Origin: Lactobacillus xujianguonis
GTDB lineage: Bacteria > Bacillota > Bacilli > Lactobacillales > Lactobacillaceae
Assembly: GCF_004009905.1 (NCBI RefSeq)
Contig: NZ_ML136889.1
Location: 1 to 34,860, forward strand
Reading direction: 5' to 3'
DNA: 34,860 nt
Below, in pieces: positions 7,967 to 15,854 of this stretch; positions within the stretch are counted from its first letter, which is position 1, and every line of letters starts with the position of its first letter. The translations under genes and the position numbers were made by a program. The notes beneath the pieces were generated by a model. That model made no database searches and was not told the origin of the DNA. It saw nothing but the letters and a program-made list of their open reading frames with translations.

Positions 7967-10654
7967 TTAAATTAAGAACTTTTCTTTGCGTAAATAAAGT
8001 TTCTTCACAATGGCCATTAATAAAATATCAAGCACCATCAGCAGTAAGACGTACCACAAATAACTTGAAGGAATTGGACCAAAATTCAAGATTTTAGCAA
8101 TCCCAGAAAATGGAATGACGGTGCCAATCACGCCGGCCGCAAAGGTAGTAGCAATCACAATCCAAGCCGCATGTTGCCTGATAAATGGAAAACGCCGCTC
8201 ACGAATATTGTGAATGATTAATTCTTGCACCCATAAGCTTTCAATAAACCAACCAGTGTAAAAGGTCGTGGCAAACAGCATTTGCCCACTAGCAGACAAA
8301 GATTGATAACTTCCACCTGCCACGAATGGACAAATAAAGAAGAATAATAGACCAAAATTAAGCAGATCAATTACTGTCGATACCGGTCCAAAAGTAAACA
8401 TAAATTTAGGCAAGCGTGACAAGCCCCATGTTCGTGGTGTTTGTAAGTAATTATTGGGCATCTTGTCAAACGGAATCACTAAACAGCTTAAACTGTAAAT
8501 CAAATTAAGCAAAACGAGCTGCAAGGACATCATTGGCATAAACGGTAGTAACAAAGAGCCAATTAAAATCGAAAGTGAATTGCCAAAAGAAGAAGTCAGA
8601 ATTACTTTAAAGTATTTCACAATATTACCGTAAACATTCCGGCTTACTCGCACCGCTTCTTCATAAAGGGCCAAGTCTTTATGCAGCAAAATCACATTCG
8701 CAGTTTCTTTAGCACTATCTACTGCACTATCCACTGACACCGCTACATCCGCCAGTCGCATGGCAGGATCATCGTTAATCCGGTCCCCCACGTAACTAAT
8801 CACATGCCCATTCCGCTTTAAGAGGCGGATAATTTGCGTTTTTAATTCTGGCGTTAATTCAACGAAGATATTACTCTCTTCTACCATTTGCGCCATTTCT
8901 TCAGTGCTTTTACCTTCAAAGTCCTCAGCTGAATAAACGGTATCAACATTTAGCCCAACTTGCAGACCTAAAGTCCGTGTCACCGCTTCGTTATCACCGG
9001 TTAGAATTTTGACGGCAATTCCGTCCCGTTGCAATTTGGCTAAGGTTGCCCGTGAACTTTCCTTTGGTGGATCAAGGAAGGTTAAGAAACCTACCACCGT
9101 CAGATCATTTTCGTCTTCAACTGAAAATTCTCCTACTGGAGCTGGGTGACGCCGATAAGCTAAAAGCAAAACCCGCAAGCCATCATCGTTTAAGCTTTCA
9201 ACTTGCGCCAAGACTTGCGCTTTACGCTCTGGCGTTAATGGTAAAACTTGCCCATTTAATTCCATCTTAGTTGACACAGCCAAAACTTCTTCAGCTGCCC
9301 CTTTAGTTAAAAGCAGGTGTTCACCGTGGTTTTCATCAGAATTTGCCACTACAACACTCATCCGCCGCCGGTTATAGTCAAAAGGAATTTCATCGATCTT
9401 GTTGTAATCACGTTGAATATCATCAACATCCAACTCATCGCCAGCCGCTTCAATGACCGCTTCATCAATCAGGTCTTTCATCCCTGTTTGGTAATAAGCA
9501 TTTAAATAAGCTAGTTTTAACACCCGGTTAGTTTCATGCATGGCTAAATCGTAGTGCCGCTCCAGCATTACTCGATCTTGAGTTAAGAAGCCAGTCTTTT
9601 CAGTACATAGGACATCAGTTGAACCCATGCTTTGAATCGAGGCCATCTTCTTAATGACTGCCCCGCCCTTAGCCATTTCACTGCTACCTTTAACCAAATT
9701 AGAAGTAACAATCGCTGGCAACATTTCCGGCGTTAAGCCAACAGCTACCGCCATTGCAAACACCAGTGACCCTAGCCAATCTTGTTTAGTTAAACCGTTG
9801 AGTAAGAAAGTTAAACTGCCGACTACGACCGTCAAAGTCATCAATAACTTAGTAATACTCTTAATTCCGATACTAAAAGTATTCCTTCTAATTTGCTTGC
9901 GATTAGCAATGCGAATTTCATGACCAAAAGCTGTATGTTCACCAGTTGCAAAGACAACCCCCGCCCCAGAACCAGAAACGATAGTTGTTCCTTCATATAA
10001 AATATTAGGATAATTTAAATAATTATCTACTTGATCAAAACACGGAATCTTAGTCGCAATCTTTTCTACGGGATTGAAATCGCCATTGATCGCACTTGTT
10101 GAGCAAAAGAGGTCTTTACTTCTTAATAAGCGCATGTCAGCTGGTACCATATCACCAGCCGCTAGATTAATGACATCCCCGACTACCACTTGGTTAGTTG
10201 GTAATTCTTGATCCTCATTATCGCGCTTGACATTAGTTGTGACCGATACCATCTGCAGCATATTATCAACCGCATCAGAGGCCTTAAGATTTTGGACAAA
10301 TTTAATAATCCCGGCAATAATCACCATTGCCAAAACGATAATTGCCGTACTGATATTTGCTTGACTACTCGGAATTACATCCGTCACAAATAAAATGACC
10401 GCTAAGCCAAAAAGTACAATCGTAAATGGGGTTAAAAATGCTTCAATGAAAAAGTGCCACTTTGAATCATTCTTTTTAGTATTAACTTCATTTGCCCCAT
10501 ATTCTTCGCGATTAATGTTTGCTTGTCTAGTCGACAATCCTTCCGCACTGGCATGAAGCCTCGCTAAAGTTTCGACGCGCGTTTCACGAGCAATTCTTTT
10601 AACTAATTGTAGGTCAGGATTCTTTCCTTTTCGCGCCATTTTTACATTTAGCAT
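7967..10654 (-). CDS. MgtA-like P-type ATPase homologue with altered catalytic motifs (probable pseudo-ATPase)
   Basis: By overall sequence this is a P3B (MgtA/MgtB) Mg2+-transporting ATPase homologue: 895 aa with about ten membrane spans, GLTPEMLPAIVTS in M4, RRRMSVVV and the KGA loop in the N domain, DPPKESS, LTGDN and PFIRQHAAW. The motifs that make a P-type pump work are changed. The phosphorylated Asp of DKTGT is Glu352, in CTEKTGFLT, with Phe356 for Thr. The A-domain TGES is N190-G-D-F193. GDGIND is GDRIND (Arg625). The Asp that follows LLY in MgtA M6 is Ser721, and SNFGN in M5 is SSFGN (Ser689). The frame is otherwise full length with no stop or shift. The ATG at 10654 has GGGAGGAG six bases upstream; an in-frame GTG at 10681 has no comparable site. 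An M-box riboswitch lies in its leader. Transport activity is doubtful; a Mg2+-responsive sensory or regulatory role is inference. Confidence 0.9.
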   Translation of the reverse strand: MLNVKMARKGKNPDLQLVKRIARETRVETLARLHASAEGLSTRQANINREEYGANEVNTKKNDSKWHFFIEAFLTPFTIVLFGLAVILFVTDVIPSSQANISTAIIVLAMVIIAGIIKFVQNLKASDAVDNMLQMVSVTTNVKRDNEDQELPTNQVVVGDVINLAAGDMVPADMRLLRSKDLFCSTSAINGDFNPVEKIATKIPCFDQVDNYLNYPNILYEGTTIVSGSGAGVVFATGEHTAFGHEIRIANRKQIRRNTFSIGIKSITKLLMTLTVVVGSLTFLLNGLTKQDWLGSLVFAMAVAVGLTPEMLPAIVTSNLVKGSSEMAKGGAVIKKMASIQSMGSTDVLCTEKTGFLTQDRVMLERHYDLAMHETNRVLKLAYLNAYYQTGMKDLIDEAVIEAAGDELDVDDIQRDYNKIDEIPFDYNRRRMSVVVANSDENHGEHLLLTKGAAEEVLAVSTKMELNGQVLPLTPERKAQVLAQVESLNDDGLRVLLLAYRRHPAPVGEFSVEDENDLTVVGFLTFLDPPKESSRATLAKLQRDGIAVKILTGDNEAVTRTLGLQVGLNVDTVYSAEDFEGKSTEEMAQMVEESNIFVELTPELKTQIIRLLKRNGHVISYVGDRINDDPAMRLADVAVSVDSAVDSAKETANVILLHKDLALYEEAVRVSRNVYGNIVKYFKVILTSSFGNSLSILIGSLLLPFMPMMSLQLVLLNLIYSLSCLVIPFDKMPNNYLQTPRTWGLSRLPKFMFTFGPVSTVIDLLNFGLLFFFICPFVAGGSYQSLSASGQMLFATTFYTGWFIESLWVQELIIHNIRERRFPFIRQHAAWIVIATTFAAGVIGTVIPFSGIAKILNFGPIPSSYLWYVLLLMVLDILLMAIVKKLYLRKEKFLI

Positions 10655-10689
10655 TGTTTCTCCTCCCTCTTGGCTGAGCAAACAAACTA

Positions 10690-10720
10690 AAAAGCCACCT
10701 GCTAACTGCAGGTGACTTCA
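10690..10720 (-). terminator. M-box expression-platform terminator
   Basis: The stem AAGTCACCTGC/GCAGGTGGCTT with loop AGTTA is followed by TTTTTAG on the minus strand. It is placed between the M-box aptamer and the ATPase ribosome site, so it is the likely Mg2+-dependent attenuator. Confidence 0.85.
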
Positions 10721-10734
10721 TGCCAAACAAGGCT

Positions 10735-10896
10735 TCTTATACTCGTCGTTCAGTTTTAACACTACGTGACGTAAGCACATGCTAGCTATCTGGATCTCGC
10801 CTTAAGTCGACGACAACTATTTAACCCGTTGGCATCTCTAGATGTTTCCGGGCGATAGCGTGTGTTCACGTAGGAGTCTCACCTAACAGTTCATTT
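10735..10896 (-). promoter_or_regulatory. M-box (ykoK leader) Mg2+ riboswitch aptamer
   Basis: On the minus strand the leader has the conserved M-box blocks in order: GTTAGGTGAGACTCCTACG (about 10888-10870), CGCCCGGAAACATCTAGAGA, TGCCAACGGGTTAA, then a CATGTGC element and ACTGAACGACGAG closing the structure. In B. subtilis this RNA folds when Mg2+ is plentiful and favours termination, so the downstream transporter is made only at low Mg2+. The conserved core looks intact by eye. It is followed by a terminator and then the MgtA-like gene. Confidence 0.93.
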
Positions 10897-10915
10897 GCTA
10901 AAATATCCATCAATG

Positions 10916-10945
10916 AGTGTAATACTCAAAGGAAGCTTTCGTCAA
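10916..10945 (-). promoter_or_regulatory. Promoter of the M-box/mgtA-like transcript
   Basis: TTGACG (10940-10945), an 18-base spacer and TACACT (10916-10921) on the minus strand, a few bases beyond the end of the upstream TPM-domain gene. Initiation would fall about 15-20 bases before the aptamer. Confidence 0.65.
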
Positions 10946-10947
10946 CT

Positions 10948-11583
10948 TTAATCATTTTTTTGTTTACGCACGCGCCCCAAAAAGTAAATCAAAGCCATCA
11001 CAATTACGGCTAAAGCTAAGGCTAATGGCAAGGCCACGCGGTGCGGATGACTAATCCGATCTTGTTCTTCGTTAGTTAAGTCATATTTGTCAAAAGCGTA
11101 CTGATATTGTTGATCTATTTTAGTCGCACAAGCTCTAAAAACAAGCCGCAAGCCTTTATTAAAGGTGGCTTTTTGGGGGCTACGTAAGTCATTTGCAGCC
11201 GCCCGCAAAATATTCATACGCGTATCGGCAGTAAAAGCACCATGCAGATCTTTAGAAGAAAAAATCTGCACATTCCGCTTTTTCCCTTTAGCACCCACTA
11301 CAATATAACAAATCCGCTTAGTTGCATTTAACTTGCGCGGCGTTAACTTATTAAGACGCTTGACCGTAATGACCGCAATTTGTGGTTGTTCTTTAGTCTG
11401 CCAATAGCGATTATTCTTTTCTTGAATTAACTGCCGCGTTTGGCGATCTAACAGGTTAGCATTATCACTAATATTAGGCTGCACAAAAGCTGACATAGTT
11501 AGAAAAATGGTGCCTAAAGCCAATAAGCTAATGAGAATTTTCGTCTTCGGCTTTTTCCAAATTGTGTGCCAGACTTTCAACAT
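10948..11583 (-). CDS. Membrane-anchored TPM-domain protein
   Basis: About 211 aa. An N-terminal membrane segment ([18 protein letters not shown]) is followed by an extracytoplasmic TPM (YgcG/Psb32-like) domain: [18 protein letters not shown], then [11 protein letters not shown], and later [11 protein letters not shown] second membrane span ([17 protein letters not shown]) and a basic tail RVRKQKND close the protein. TPM domains have been tied to phosphatase activity or membrane-protein assembly in other organisms; I infer no specific role. The start is uncertain: the frame opens at 11610, and 11583 ([11 protein letters not shown]) leaves a 56-base overlap with comEB. Neither start has a good ribosome site. 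Confidence 0.75.
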   Translation of the reverse strand: MLKVWHTIWKKPKTKILISLLALGTIFLTMSAFVQPNISDNANLLDRQTRQLIQEKNNRYWQTKEQPQIAVITVKRLNKLTPRKLNATKRICYIVVGAKGKKRNVQIFSSKDLHGAFTADTRMNILRAAANDLRSPQKATFNKGLRLVFRACATKIDQQYQYAFDKYDLTNEEQDRISHPHRVALPLALALAVIVMALIYFLGRVRKQKND

Positions 11584-12019
11584 ACTTTCGGTCAATCTTA
11601 ATCTGTTCATACGCTACCCCGCAATCATGCAATAATTGAATCGCTAATGGATTATCACGATAGTCAAAATAATAGTTTATCTTTTTAACACCGGCTTGCA
11701 ATAAAGCTTTAGTACAGTTATAGCAAGGAAAGTGTGTTACATAAATTTCGGTATTATCCGTCGAAACTCCATTTTTTGCACACTGAATTAAAGAATTCAT
11801 TTCTGAATGAATTGTTCTAACGCAGTGTCCATCAACCATTTGGTGACCCACATCATCACAATGCGGTTGGCCTGAAATTGAGCCATTATAACCTGTACCA
11901 ATGATGCGATTATCTTTAACTAGGACACTGCCTACTAAAGCTCGGTTACAAGTTGAGCGCTGAGCGATGACTAGCGCCTGCATCATAAAGTATTGTTTCC
12001 AAGGGATGCGATCATGCAT
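11528..12019 (-). CDS. comEB: dCMP deaminase (ComEB family)
   Basis: It converts dCMP to dUMP, feeding thymidylate synthesis. The 163-aa zinc-dependent cytidine-deaminase fold shows His and catalytic Glu in [11 protein letters not shown] and the paired Cys in [15 protein letters not shown]. An inserted [16 protein letters not shown] region contributes extra His/Cys as in other dCMP deaminases. It starts 12 bases after trpS on the same strand, suggesting one transcript. Its 3' end overlaps the TPM-domain gene. Confidence 0.92.
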   Translation of the reverse strand: MHDRIPWKQYFMMQALVIAQRSTCNRALVGSVLVKDNRIIGTGYNGSISGQPHCDDVGHQMVDGHCVRTIHSEMNSLIQCAKNGVSTDNTEIYVTHFPCYNCTKALLQAGVKKINYYFDYRDNPLAIQLLHDCGVAYEQIKIDRKYVESLAHNLEKAEDENSH

Positions 12020-12031
12020 GAGGCTTACCTC

Positions 12032-13051
12032 TTATCTATCAAAGTAATTCAAACCGATGGCGTTTCTAACTTCTTGCAAAGTTTGGTTAGCCTTTTGGTT
12101 AGCCTTCTTTGAACCTTCTAACAACATTTCATAAACAGCATCTTCATCTTGAGCATACTTTTCGCGACGTTCACGAATTGGAGCTAATTCTGCTTCTAAT
12201 ACCATGTTTAAGTAACGTTTAATCTTCACATCACCTAAACCACCCTTTTGGTATTGCGCTTTAAGTTCTGCTACTTTGTCTTTATCTGGATCAAAAACAT
12301 CAAGGTAAGTAAAGACAGTGTTACCTTCAACTTTACCTGGATCTTCAACGTGAACATGGTCTGGGTCAGTGTACATTGACATGACTTTCTTTTGCACAGT
12401 TTTAGCGTCATCTGACAGATAGATGCAGTTACCAAGAGACTTAGACATCTTAGCATTCCCATCAAGTCCTGGAAGTCGACCTGAACCCTTAGCTGGGAAA
12501 TAGCCTTTAGGTTCAACCAAAATATCAGTATTGTAAACCCGGTTGAAAGTTCTCACAATTTCACGAGTTTGTTCAAGCATTGGTTCCTGGTCATCCCCAA
12601 CCGGAACAATTGTTGCCTTAAAAGCAGTAATATCGGCAGCTTGAGAAACTGGATAGTTCAAAAAGCCAACTGGAATTGAATCTTTGAAGCCCTTTTGCTT
12701 GATTTCAGTTTTAACAGTTGGGTTTCTTTCAAGCCGAGCTACTGTTACTAAGTCCATGTAGTAAGCAGTTAATTCAAATAAAGCAGGAATTTGTGATTGC
12801 ACAAAAACCGTTGACTTACTTGGATCAATTCCAACTGCTAAGTAATCTAAAGCTACTTGAACTAAAGAATTCCGAATCTTTTCTGGATCACGCGCATTAT
12901 CAGTTAAAGCTTGCGTATCCGCAATCATGATGTAAGGCTCATACTTGTCTTCATTTTGTAACTTAACCCGGTTCTTTAATGAGCCGATATAGTGACCAAT
13001 ATGCAATTTACCGGTAGGACGGTCACCTGTTAATAAGATTTCTTTTGCCAT
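12032..13051 (-). CDS. trpS: Tryptophanyl-tRNA synthetase
   Basis: A class I synthetase that charges tRNA-Trp. It is 339 aa, the usual size for the bacterial family. ATP-binding signatures are intact: [15 protein letters not shown] at residues 8-22 and KMSKS in [12 protein letters not shown]. The upstream gap is only about 120 bp and holds no T-box motif, so regulation by tRNA-Trp attenuation is not apparent here. It likely heads the trpS-comEB-TPM transcript. Confidence 0.96.
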   Translation of the reverse strand: MAKEILLTGDRPTGKLHIGHYIGSLKNRVKLQNEDKYEPYIMIADTQALTDNARDPEKIRNSLVQVALDYLAVGIDPSKSTVFVQSQIPALFELTAYYMDLVTVARLERNPTVKTEIKQKGFKDSIPVGFLNYPVSQAADITAFKATIVPVGDDQEPMLEQTREIVRTFNRVYNTDILVEPKGYFPAKGSGRLPGLDGNAKMSKSLGNCIYLSDDAKTVQKKVMSMYTDPDHVHVEDPGKVEGNTVFTYLDVFDPDKDKVAELKAQYQKGGLGDVKIKRYLNMVLEAELAPIRERREKYAQDEDAVYEMLLEGSKKANQKANQTLQEVRNAIGLNYFDR

Positions 13052-13181
13052 AGTGTTACTTCCTTTTCTTTAATTTGTGTAAAAGTTTTTGTTCTCTTAT
13101 AATTACCCTTCATTTTAGCAAAAAAGCGCCCATGATTAAACTAAGCGGCGAATCAGGTACAATATCATTGAGGTGAGAAAA

Positions 13182-13784
13182 ATGTGTAACCAATTTCGCG
13201 TTCCCAGTTTAAGTGAGATTGCGCAATATTTGAAAAAGGATCTAGTTCTTCCTTTAGTTGAGCCTAACTTTACTAGTGAAGCCCAAGATATTTATCCTAA
13301 GAGTGTCGCCCCAGTTTTGCTTTATCAAGATGGAAAATTACAATTAGTGCAAAAGAGCTGGGGTTATCCTAGTCCAGTTGATCAAAATAAGCCCGTCTTT
13401 AATGCACGGATTGAACGTTTCTATGAGCAAAAAACTTCCATGTGGGATAAATCCTTTGCCCGGCAGCGCTGCCTAATTATTGCCCAAGAATTCTTTGAAT
13501 CTAGTAAACAAACTTACAAGACAAATAATGACCGCACTTATCATGACCGCTACAGCTTCAGTAATCCTGAGCAGCCATTAACGTTAATTGCTGGCATTTA
13601 TGACCAAGATTATTTTTCCATGGTTACTACCCAGCCGAATAGCGATATGCAAGCCATTCATAATCGCATGCCATTAGTCATCCAGCCGAGTGAATTACGA
13701 CAATGGCTTTTTCAAAACTTTACTAGTTTAATTGACCGCAGTAATTTTTCTTTAACGGTAACCAAGCAAGCTCGAAAAAATTAG
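13182..13784 (+). CDS. SRAP/YedK (HMCES) family abasic-site-binding protein
   Basis: A 200-aa SOS-response-associated peptidase-fold protein. Members crosslink to abasic sites in single-stranded DNA through Cys2, exposed by removal of Met. Starting at ATG 13182 (AGGTGAG upstream) gives MCNQFRVP, which places the Cys at position 2; the in-frame GTG at 13173 would not. Other active-site pieces are FNARIERFYE (NAR motif), AQEFFESS (Glu), and AIHNRMPLVI with its catalytic His. Single gene, plus strand; a TACAAT at 13158-13163 is a possible -10. It is followed by the tRNA-Gly promoter. Confidence 0.88.
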   Translation: MCNQFRVPSLSEIAQYLKKDLVLPLVEPNFTSEAQDIYPKSVAPVLLYQDGKLQLVQKSWGYPSPVDQNKPVFNARIERFYEQKTSMWDKSFARQRCLIIAQEFFESSKQTYKTNNDRTYHDRYSFSNPEQPLTLIAGIYDQDYFSMVTTQPNSDMQAIHNRMPLVIQPSELRQWLFQNFTSLIDRSNFSLTVTKQARKN

Positions 13785-13785
13785 C

Positions 13786-13814
13786 TTGGCGCCTATTAAA
13801 ATTAATGATAGAAT
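13786..13814 (+). promoter_or_regulatory. Promoter of tRNA-Gly
   Basis: TTGGCG (13786-13791), 17-base spacer and TAGAAT (13809-13814), placing initiation about five bases before the tRNA. It begins two bases after the SRAP stop codon. Confidence 0.7.
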
Positions 13815-13825
13815 AAAAGCATACT

Positions 13826-13896
13826 GCGGGTATAGTTAAATGGTAGAACGACAGCTTCCCAAGCTGTAGATGCGGGTTCGATTCACGCTATCCGCT
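13826..13896 (+). tRNA. tRNA-Gly, anticodon CCC
   Basis: The 71-nt cloverleaf has acceptor GCGGGTA/TATCCGC, a D arm with GG, and anticodon arm ACAGC-TTCCCAA-GCTGT, giving CCC (reads GGG). The T arm is GCGGG-TTCGATT-CACGC. The T stem contains a G52-A62 mismatch where a C would be expected. CCA is not encoded. A strong terminator follows six bases later. Confidence 0.88.
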
Positions 13897-13902
13897 TATA
13901 TC

Positions 13903-13937
13903 AAAAAATCCTAGGACAATTTGTCCTAGGATTTTTT
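13903..13937. terminator. Bidirectional terminator (tRNA-Gly / CPBP gene)
   Basis: A near-perfect palindrome, AAAAAATCCTAGGACAA followed by its complement, has A and T tracts on both sides, so it can end transcription from both convergent genes. Confidence 0.92.
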
Positions 13938-13941
13938 CTTT

Positions 13942-14604
13942 CTAAGTCATAATCACAGTTAACAGAGCGCTAACTACTGCCAAATAAATTGGTAACCACA
14001 TCGTCTGCGTATATAGATACGACCAAGCAAATAAACAACCATATAAAAAATCAATTACTAGTAAAGGTAATGACGGTTGGAAACCAAGAATCGTAAAGAT
14101 TAAACCTGAACTGACAATTCCTAAAATTCCTGCTATCTGGCTGTTTTCTCTAAAAGCATAATTAAATAAAAAGCCGGTCGCTAAAAATTCCTGCAAAATC
14201 GGTAAAACCACACCAACTGCTAAAATTAGGAACCAAAACATGCTACTAGATTCATGTTTCAAATAGCTAATCTGAAAGCTGTACCAACTAATCCGATTAT
14301 AGGACTGTAAGTACATTACGCCAATTCGCGTTGCTACTACAGCTAAAGTTAAACCGATAATCAGACCAAAATCACTTAGCCATGGAATGTAGTAATCACG
14401 AGCAAAGAAGCGTTGTTCTCGATTAAAGCGATAAATATAAAACAAAAGCACCATCGCTGCGACTAGGAAAAATAAAATTAAATCCCAGATGTGCAACAAG
14501 GCCTTTTGGGTAACCAACTTAATTACGCCAATTGCCATTAAATAACCAACAACATAGACGCTATAGCGAATCAGGTTACCCTCTCTTGATTCGGGCGTAT
14601 TCAA
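13942..14604 (-). CDS. CPBP (CAAX protease/bacteriocin-processing) family membrane protein lacking catalytic motifs
   Basis: About 220 aa with six to eight hydrophobic spans. The C-terminal half has the CPBP layout: PILQEFLATGFLFNYAF where the EExxxR motif belongs, FTILGFQPS at motif 2, and a final WLPIYLAVVSALL where HxxxN is expected. The second Glu is kept, but the first Glu, the Arg and both His residues are absent, so intramembrane proteolysis by the usual mechanism is unlikely. The start is probably TTG 14604, eight bases after GAGGAG; the TTG at 14613 abuts the ribosome site. Function unknown. Confidence 0.7.
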   Translation of the reverse strand: MNTPESREGNLIRYSVYVVGYLMAIGVIKLVTQKALLHIWDLILFFLVAAMVLLFYIYRFNREQRFFARDYYIPWLSDFGLIIGLTLAVVATRIGVMYLQSYNRISWYSFQISYLKHESSSMFWFLILAVGVVLPILQEFLATGFLFNYAFRENSQIAGILGIVSSGLIFTILGFQPSLPLLVIDFLYGCLFAWSYLYTQTMWLPIYLAVVSALLTVIMT

Positions 14605-14648
14605 ACTGTTCAACTCCTCTTTGCTTGGTAATACCTTACAAAATACAC

Positions 14649-14654
14649 ATTATA
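14649..14654 (-). promoter_or_regulatory. -10 element of the CPBP-family gene
   Basis: TATAAT preceded by TGC (extended -10) on the minus strand; the -35 (TTTCTT at 17-base spacing) is weak. It lies about 45 bp from the start codon. Confidence 0.6.
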
Positions 14655-14685
14655 GCAAAAAAGTTAATACGAAGAAACTGTGCTT

Positions 14686-15147
14686 CTACTTAACTTCCAC
14701 AATTGTAACCTGATACTCACCAGCAGGAGCTGCAACCGTAGCAGTCACGCCTGCCTTCTTTTTCATAATTGCTTGTCCTAAAGGCGAATCAAAGGCAATT
14801 TTACCTTTAGCCAAATCAGCTTCCATGCGGCCCACAATCTTGTATTCTTCGGTGTCTTCATCATCGTCAAACTTTAAGATAACGGTTCGCCCTAAATTAA
14901 CTTCACCATTGTCTTCACTTTTGACAACTTCGGCGTATTTTAATTGCTTACCTAAATAGCGTAACCGGCTCTGCAAGTGCCCTAAATCACGCTTAGCTTC
15001 TGTATATTCAGTGTTTTCTGATAAGTCGCCCATTGAACGCGCCTGCTGCAAGATTTTAATCCGGCGCGGACGGTCCTTTTTTAACCGAGCAATTTCATCT
15101 TCAATTTCTTGATACCCTTCTGGGGTCATTTTTTGATAATAAACCAT
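14686..15147 (-). CDS. greA: Transcription elongation factor GreA
   Basis: It rescues backtracked RNA polymerase by stimulating cleavage of the nascent RNA. The 153-aa protein has an N-terminal coiled coil whose tip carries the acidic signature MGDLSENTEYTEAK (about 39-52) and a C-terminal FKBP-like domain with FDSPLGQAIMKKKAG. Unlike most genes here, its ATG has no clear Shine-Dalgarno sequence. It is divergent from hsp20 across a 226-bp region holding a CIRCE operator. Confidence 0.95.
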   Translation of the reverse strand: MVYYQKMTPEGYQEIEDEIARLKKDRPRRIKILQQARSMGDLSENTEYTEAKRDLGHLQSRLRYLGKQLKYAEVVKSEDNGEVNLGRTVILKFDDDEDTEEYKIVGRMEADLAKGKIAFDSPLGQAIMKKKAGVTATVAAPAGEYQVTIVEVK

Positions 15148-15180
15148 GTTAAATTTACACTTTCACTTTTTCTTGTCTCG

Positions 15181-15209
15181 ATTTTAGCAAATTATCCACA
15201 AGCAATGAA
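15181..15209 (-). promoter_or_regulatory. Promoter of greA
   Basis: TTCATT (15204-15209), 17-base spacer ending in TGC, and TAAAAT (15181-15186) on the minus strand: an extended -10 promoter about 35 bp before the greA ATG. Confidence 0.65.
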
Positions 15210-15239
15210 GCTTAATTTACTAACTTTTTCTAATTATTT

Positions 15240-15266
15240 TTAGCACTATACGTTTTAGAGTGCTAA
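15240..15266. promoter_or_regulatory. CIRCE operator (HrcA-binding site)
   Basis: TTAGCACTA, nine bases, GAGTGCTAA. This matches the CIRCE consensus inverted repeat TTAGCACTC-N9-GAGTGCTAA at 17 of 18 positions. HrcA represses through this site in Gram-positives. It lies 108 bp upstream of hsp20 and overlaps a possible -10 (TATACG, 15247-15252); another possible -10, TACAAT, lies at 15293-15298. Confidence 0.93.
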
Positions 15267-15373
15267 ATAGTTTAATTTTCACAATAACTGACTACAATAA
15301 TCAGTGTAAGGAAAAAGAAATACGCTACCGGTTTCCCTACTGAATAAGAAATAAACGAAAGGAAGTTTTGGAT

Positions 15374-15799
15374 ATGACAAACGAAATGATGAAACGCCGT
15401 AACGATCTCTTCGATGCAATGAATGATTGGTTCAGTTTCCCAAAGAACTTCTTTGATGACACAGAAATTAATAATATTATGCAAGCTGATGTTGCAGAAA
15501 ACGATAAAGAATATACTGTGAAAATTGACATGCCTGGTTTAGACAAGGACAAGATTAAATTAAGCTACAACGATGGCATCTTAAGAGTCGCTGCAACGAG
15601 AAAATCATTTAAAGATGAAAGCGATAAAGATACCAATATTATCCACCAAGAAAGAAGTGTCGGTCACATCGCTCGGAACTTTAGATTAACAAATGTAGTT
15701 GCAAATCAGATTCATGCAAAGTATGATGATGGTGTATTGACTGTCACCCTGCCAAAGCAAACTGCGGACAGCAGTGACAGTTCAATTCAAATTGATTAA
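15374..15799 (+). CDS. Small heat-shock protein, Hsp20/alpha-crystallin family
   Basis: An ATP-independent holdase that binds unfolding proteins. The 141-aa protein has a short N-terminal arm rich in charged and aromatic residues, an alpha-crystallin domain (about 36-130; KIDMPGLDKDKIKLSY, and the hallmark YDDGVLTVTLPK), and a Ser/Asp-rich tail. The ATG at 15374 follows AAAGGAAG; an in-frame TTG at 15368 lies too close to that site. The CIRCE element places it under HrcA, and a terminator follows. Confidence 0.94.
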   Translation: MTNEMMKRRNDLFDAMNDWFSFPKNFFDDTEINNIMQADVAENDKEYTVKIDMPGLDKDKIKLSYNDGILRVAATRKSFKDESDKDTNIIHQERSVGHIARNFRLTNVVANQIHAKYDDGVLTVTLPKQTADSSDSSIQID

Positions 15800-15854
15800 T
15801 TTATAGATTATTGCAAGAAGTCCGTATAAGTTGTCAATTTTAATAATTCTCTAA

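Noticed and set aside
9587..9601. The EKTGF change as a misread frame
   Set aside because: The codons read directly from the minus strand are ACT GAA AAG ACT GGC TTC, in one continuous frame with MgtA-like sequence on both sides, so the substitutions are real in this sequence.
10655..10681. Extension of the P-type ATPase to GTG 10681
   Set aside because: The extra nine codons contain the ribosome site of ATG 10654 and have none of their own.
13052..13172. T-box or riboswitch upstream of trpS
   Set aside because: The gap is too short and lacks the GGTGGTACCACG-like T-box and a terminator hairpin.
15299..15373. RNA thermometer in the hsp20 leader (TTTCC pairing with GGAAG of the ribosome site)
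   Set aside because: Only about five base pairs across a long loop; not strong enough without folding calculations, and CIRCE already explains heat control.
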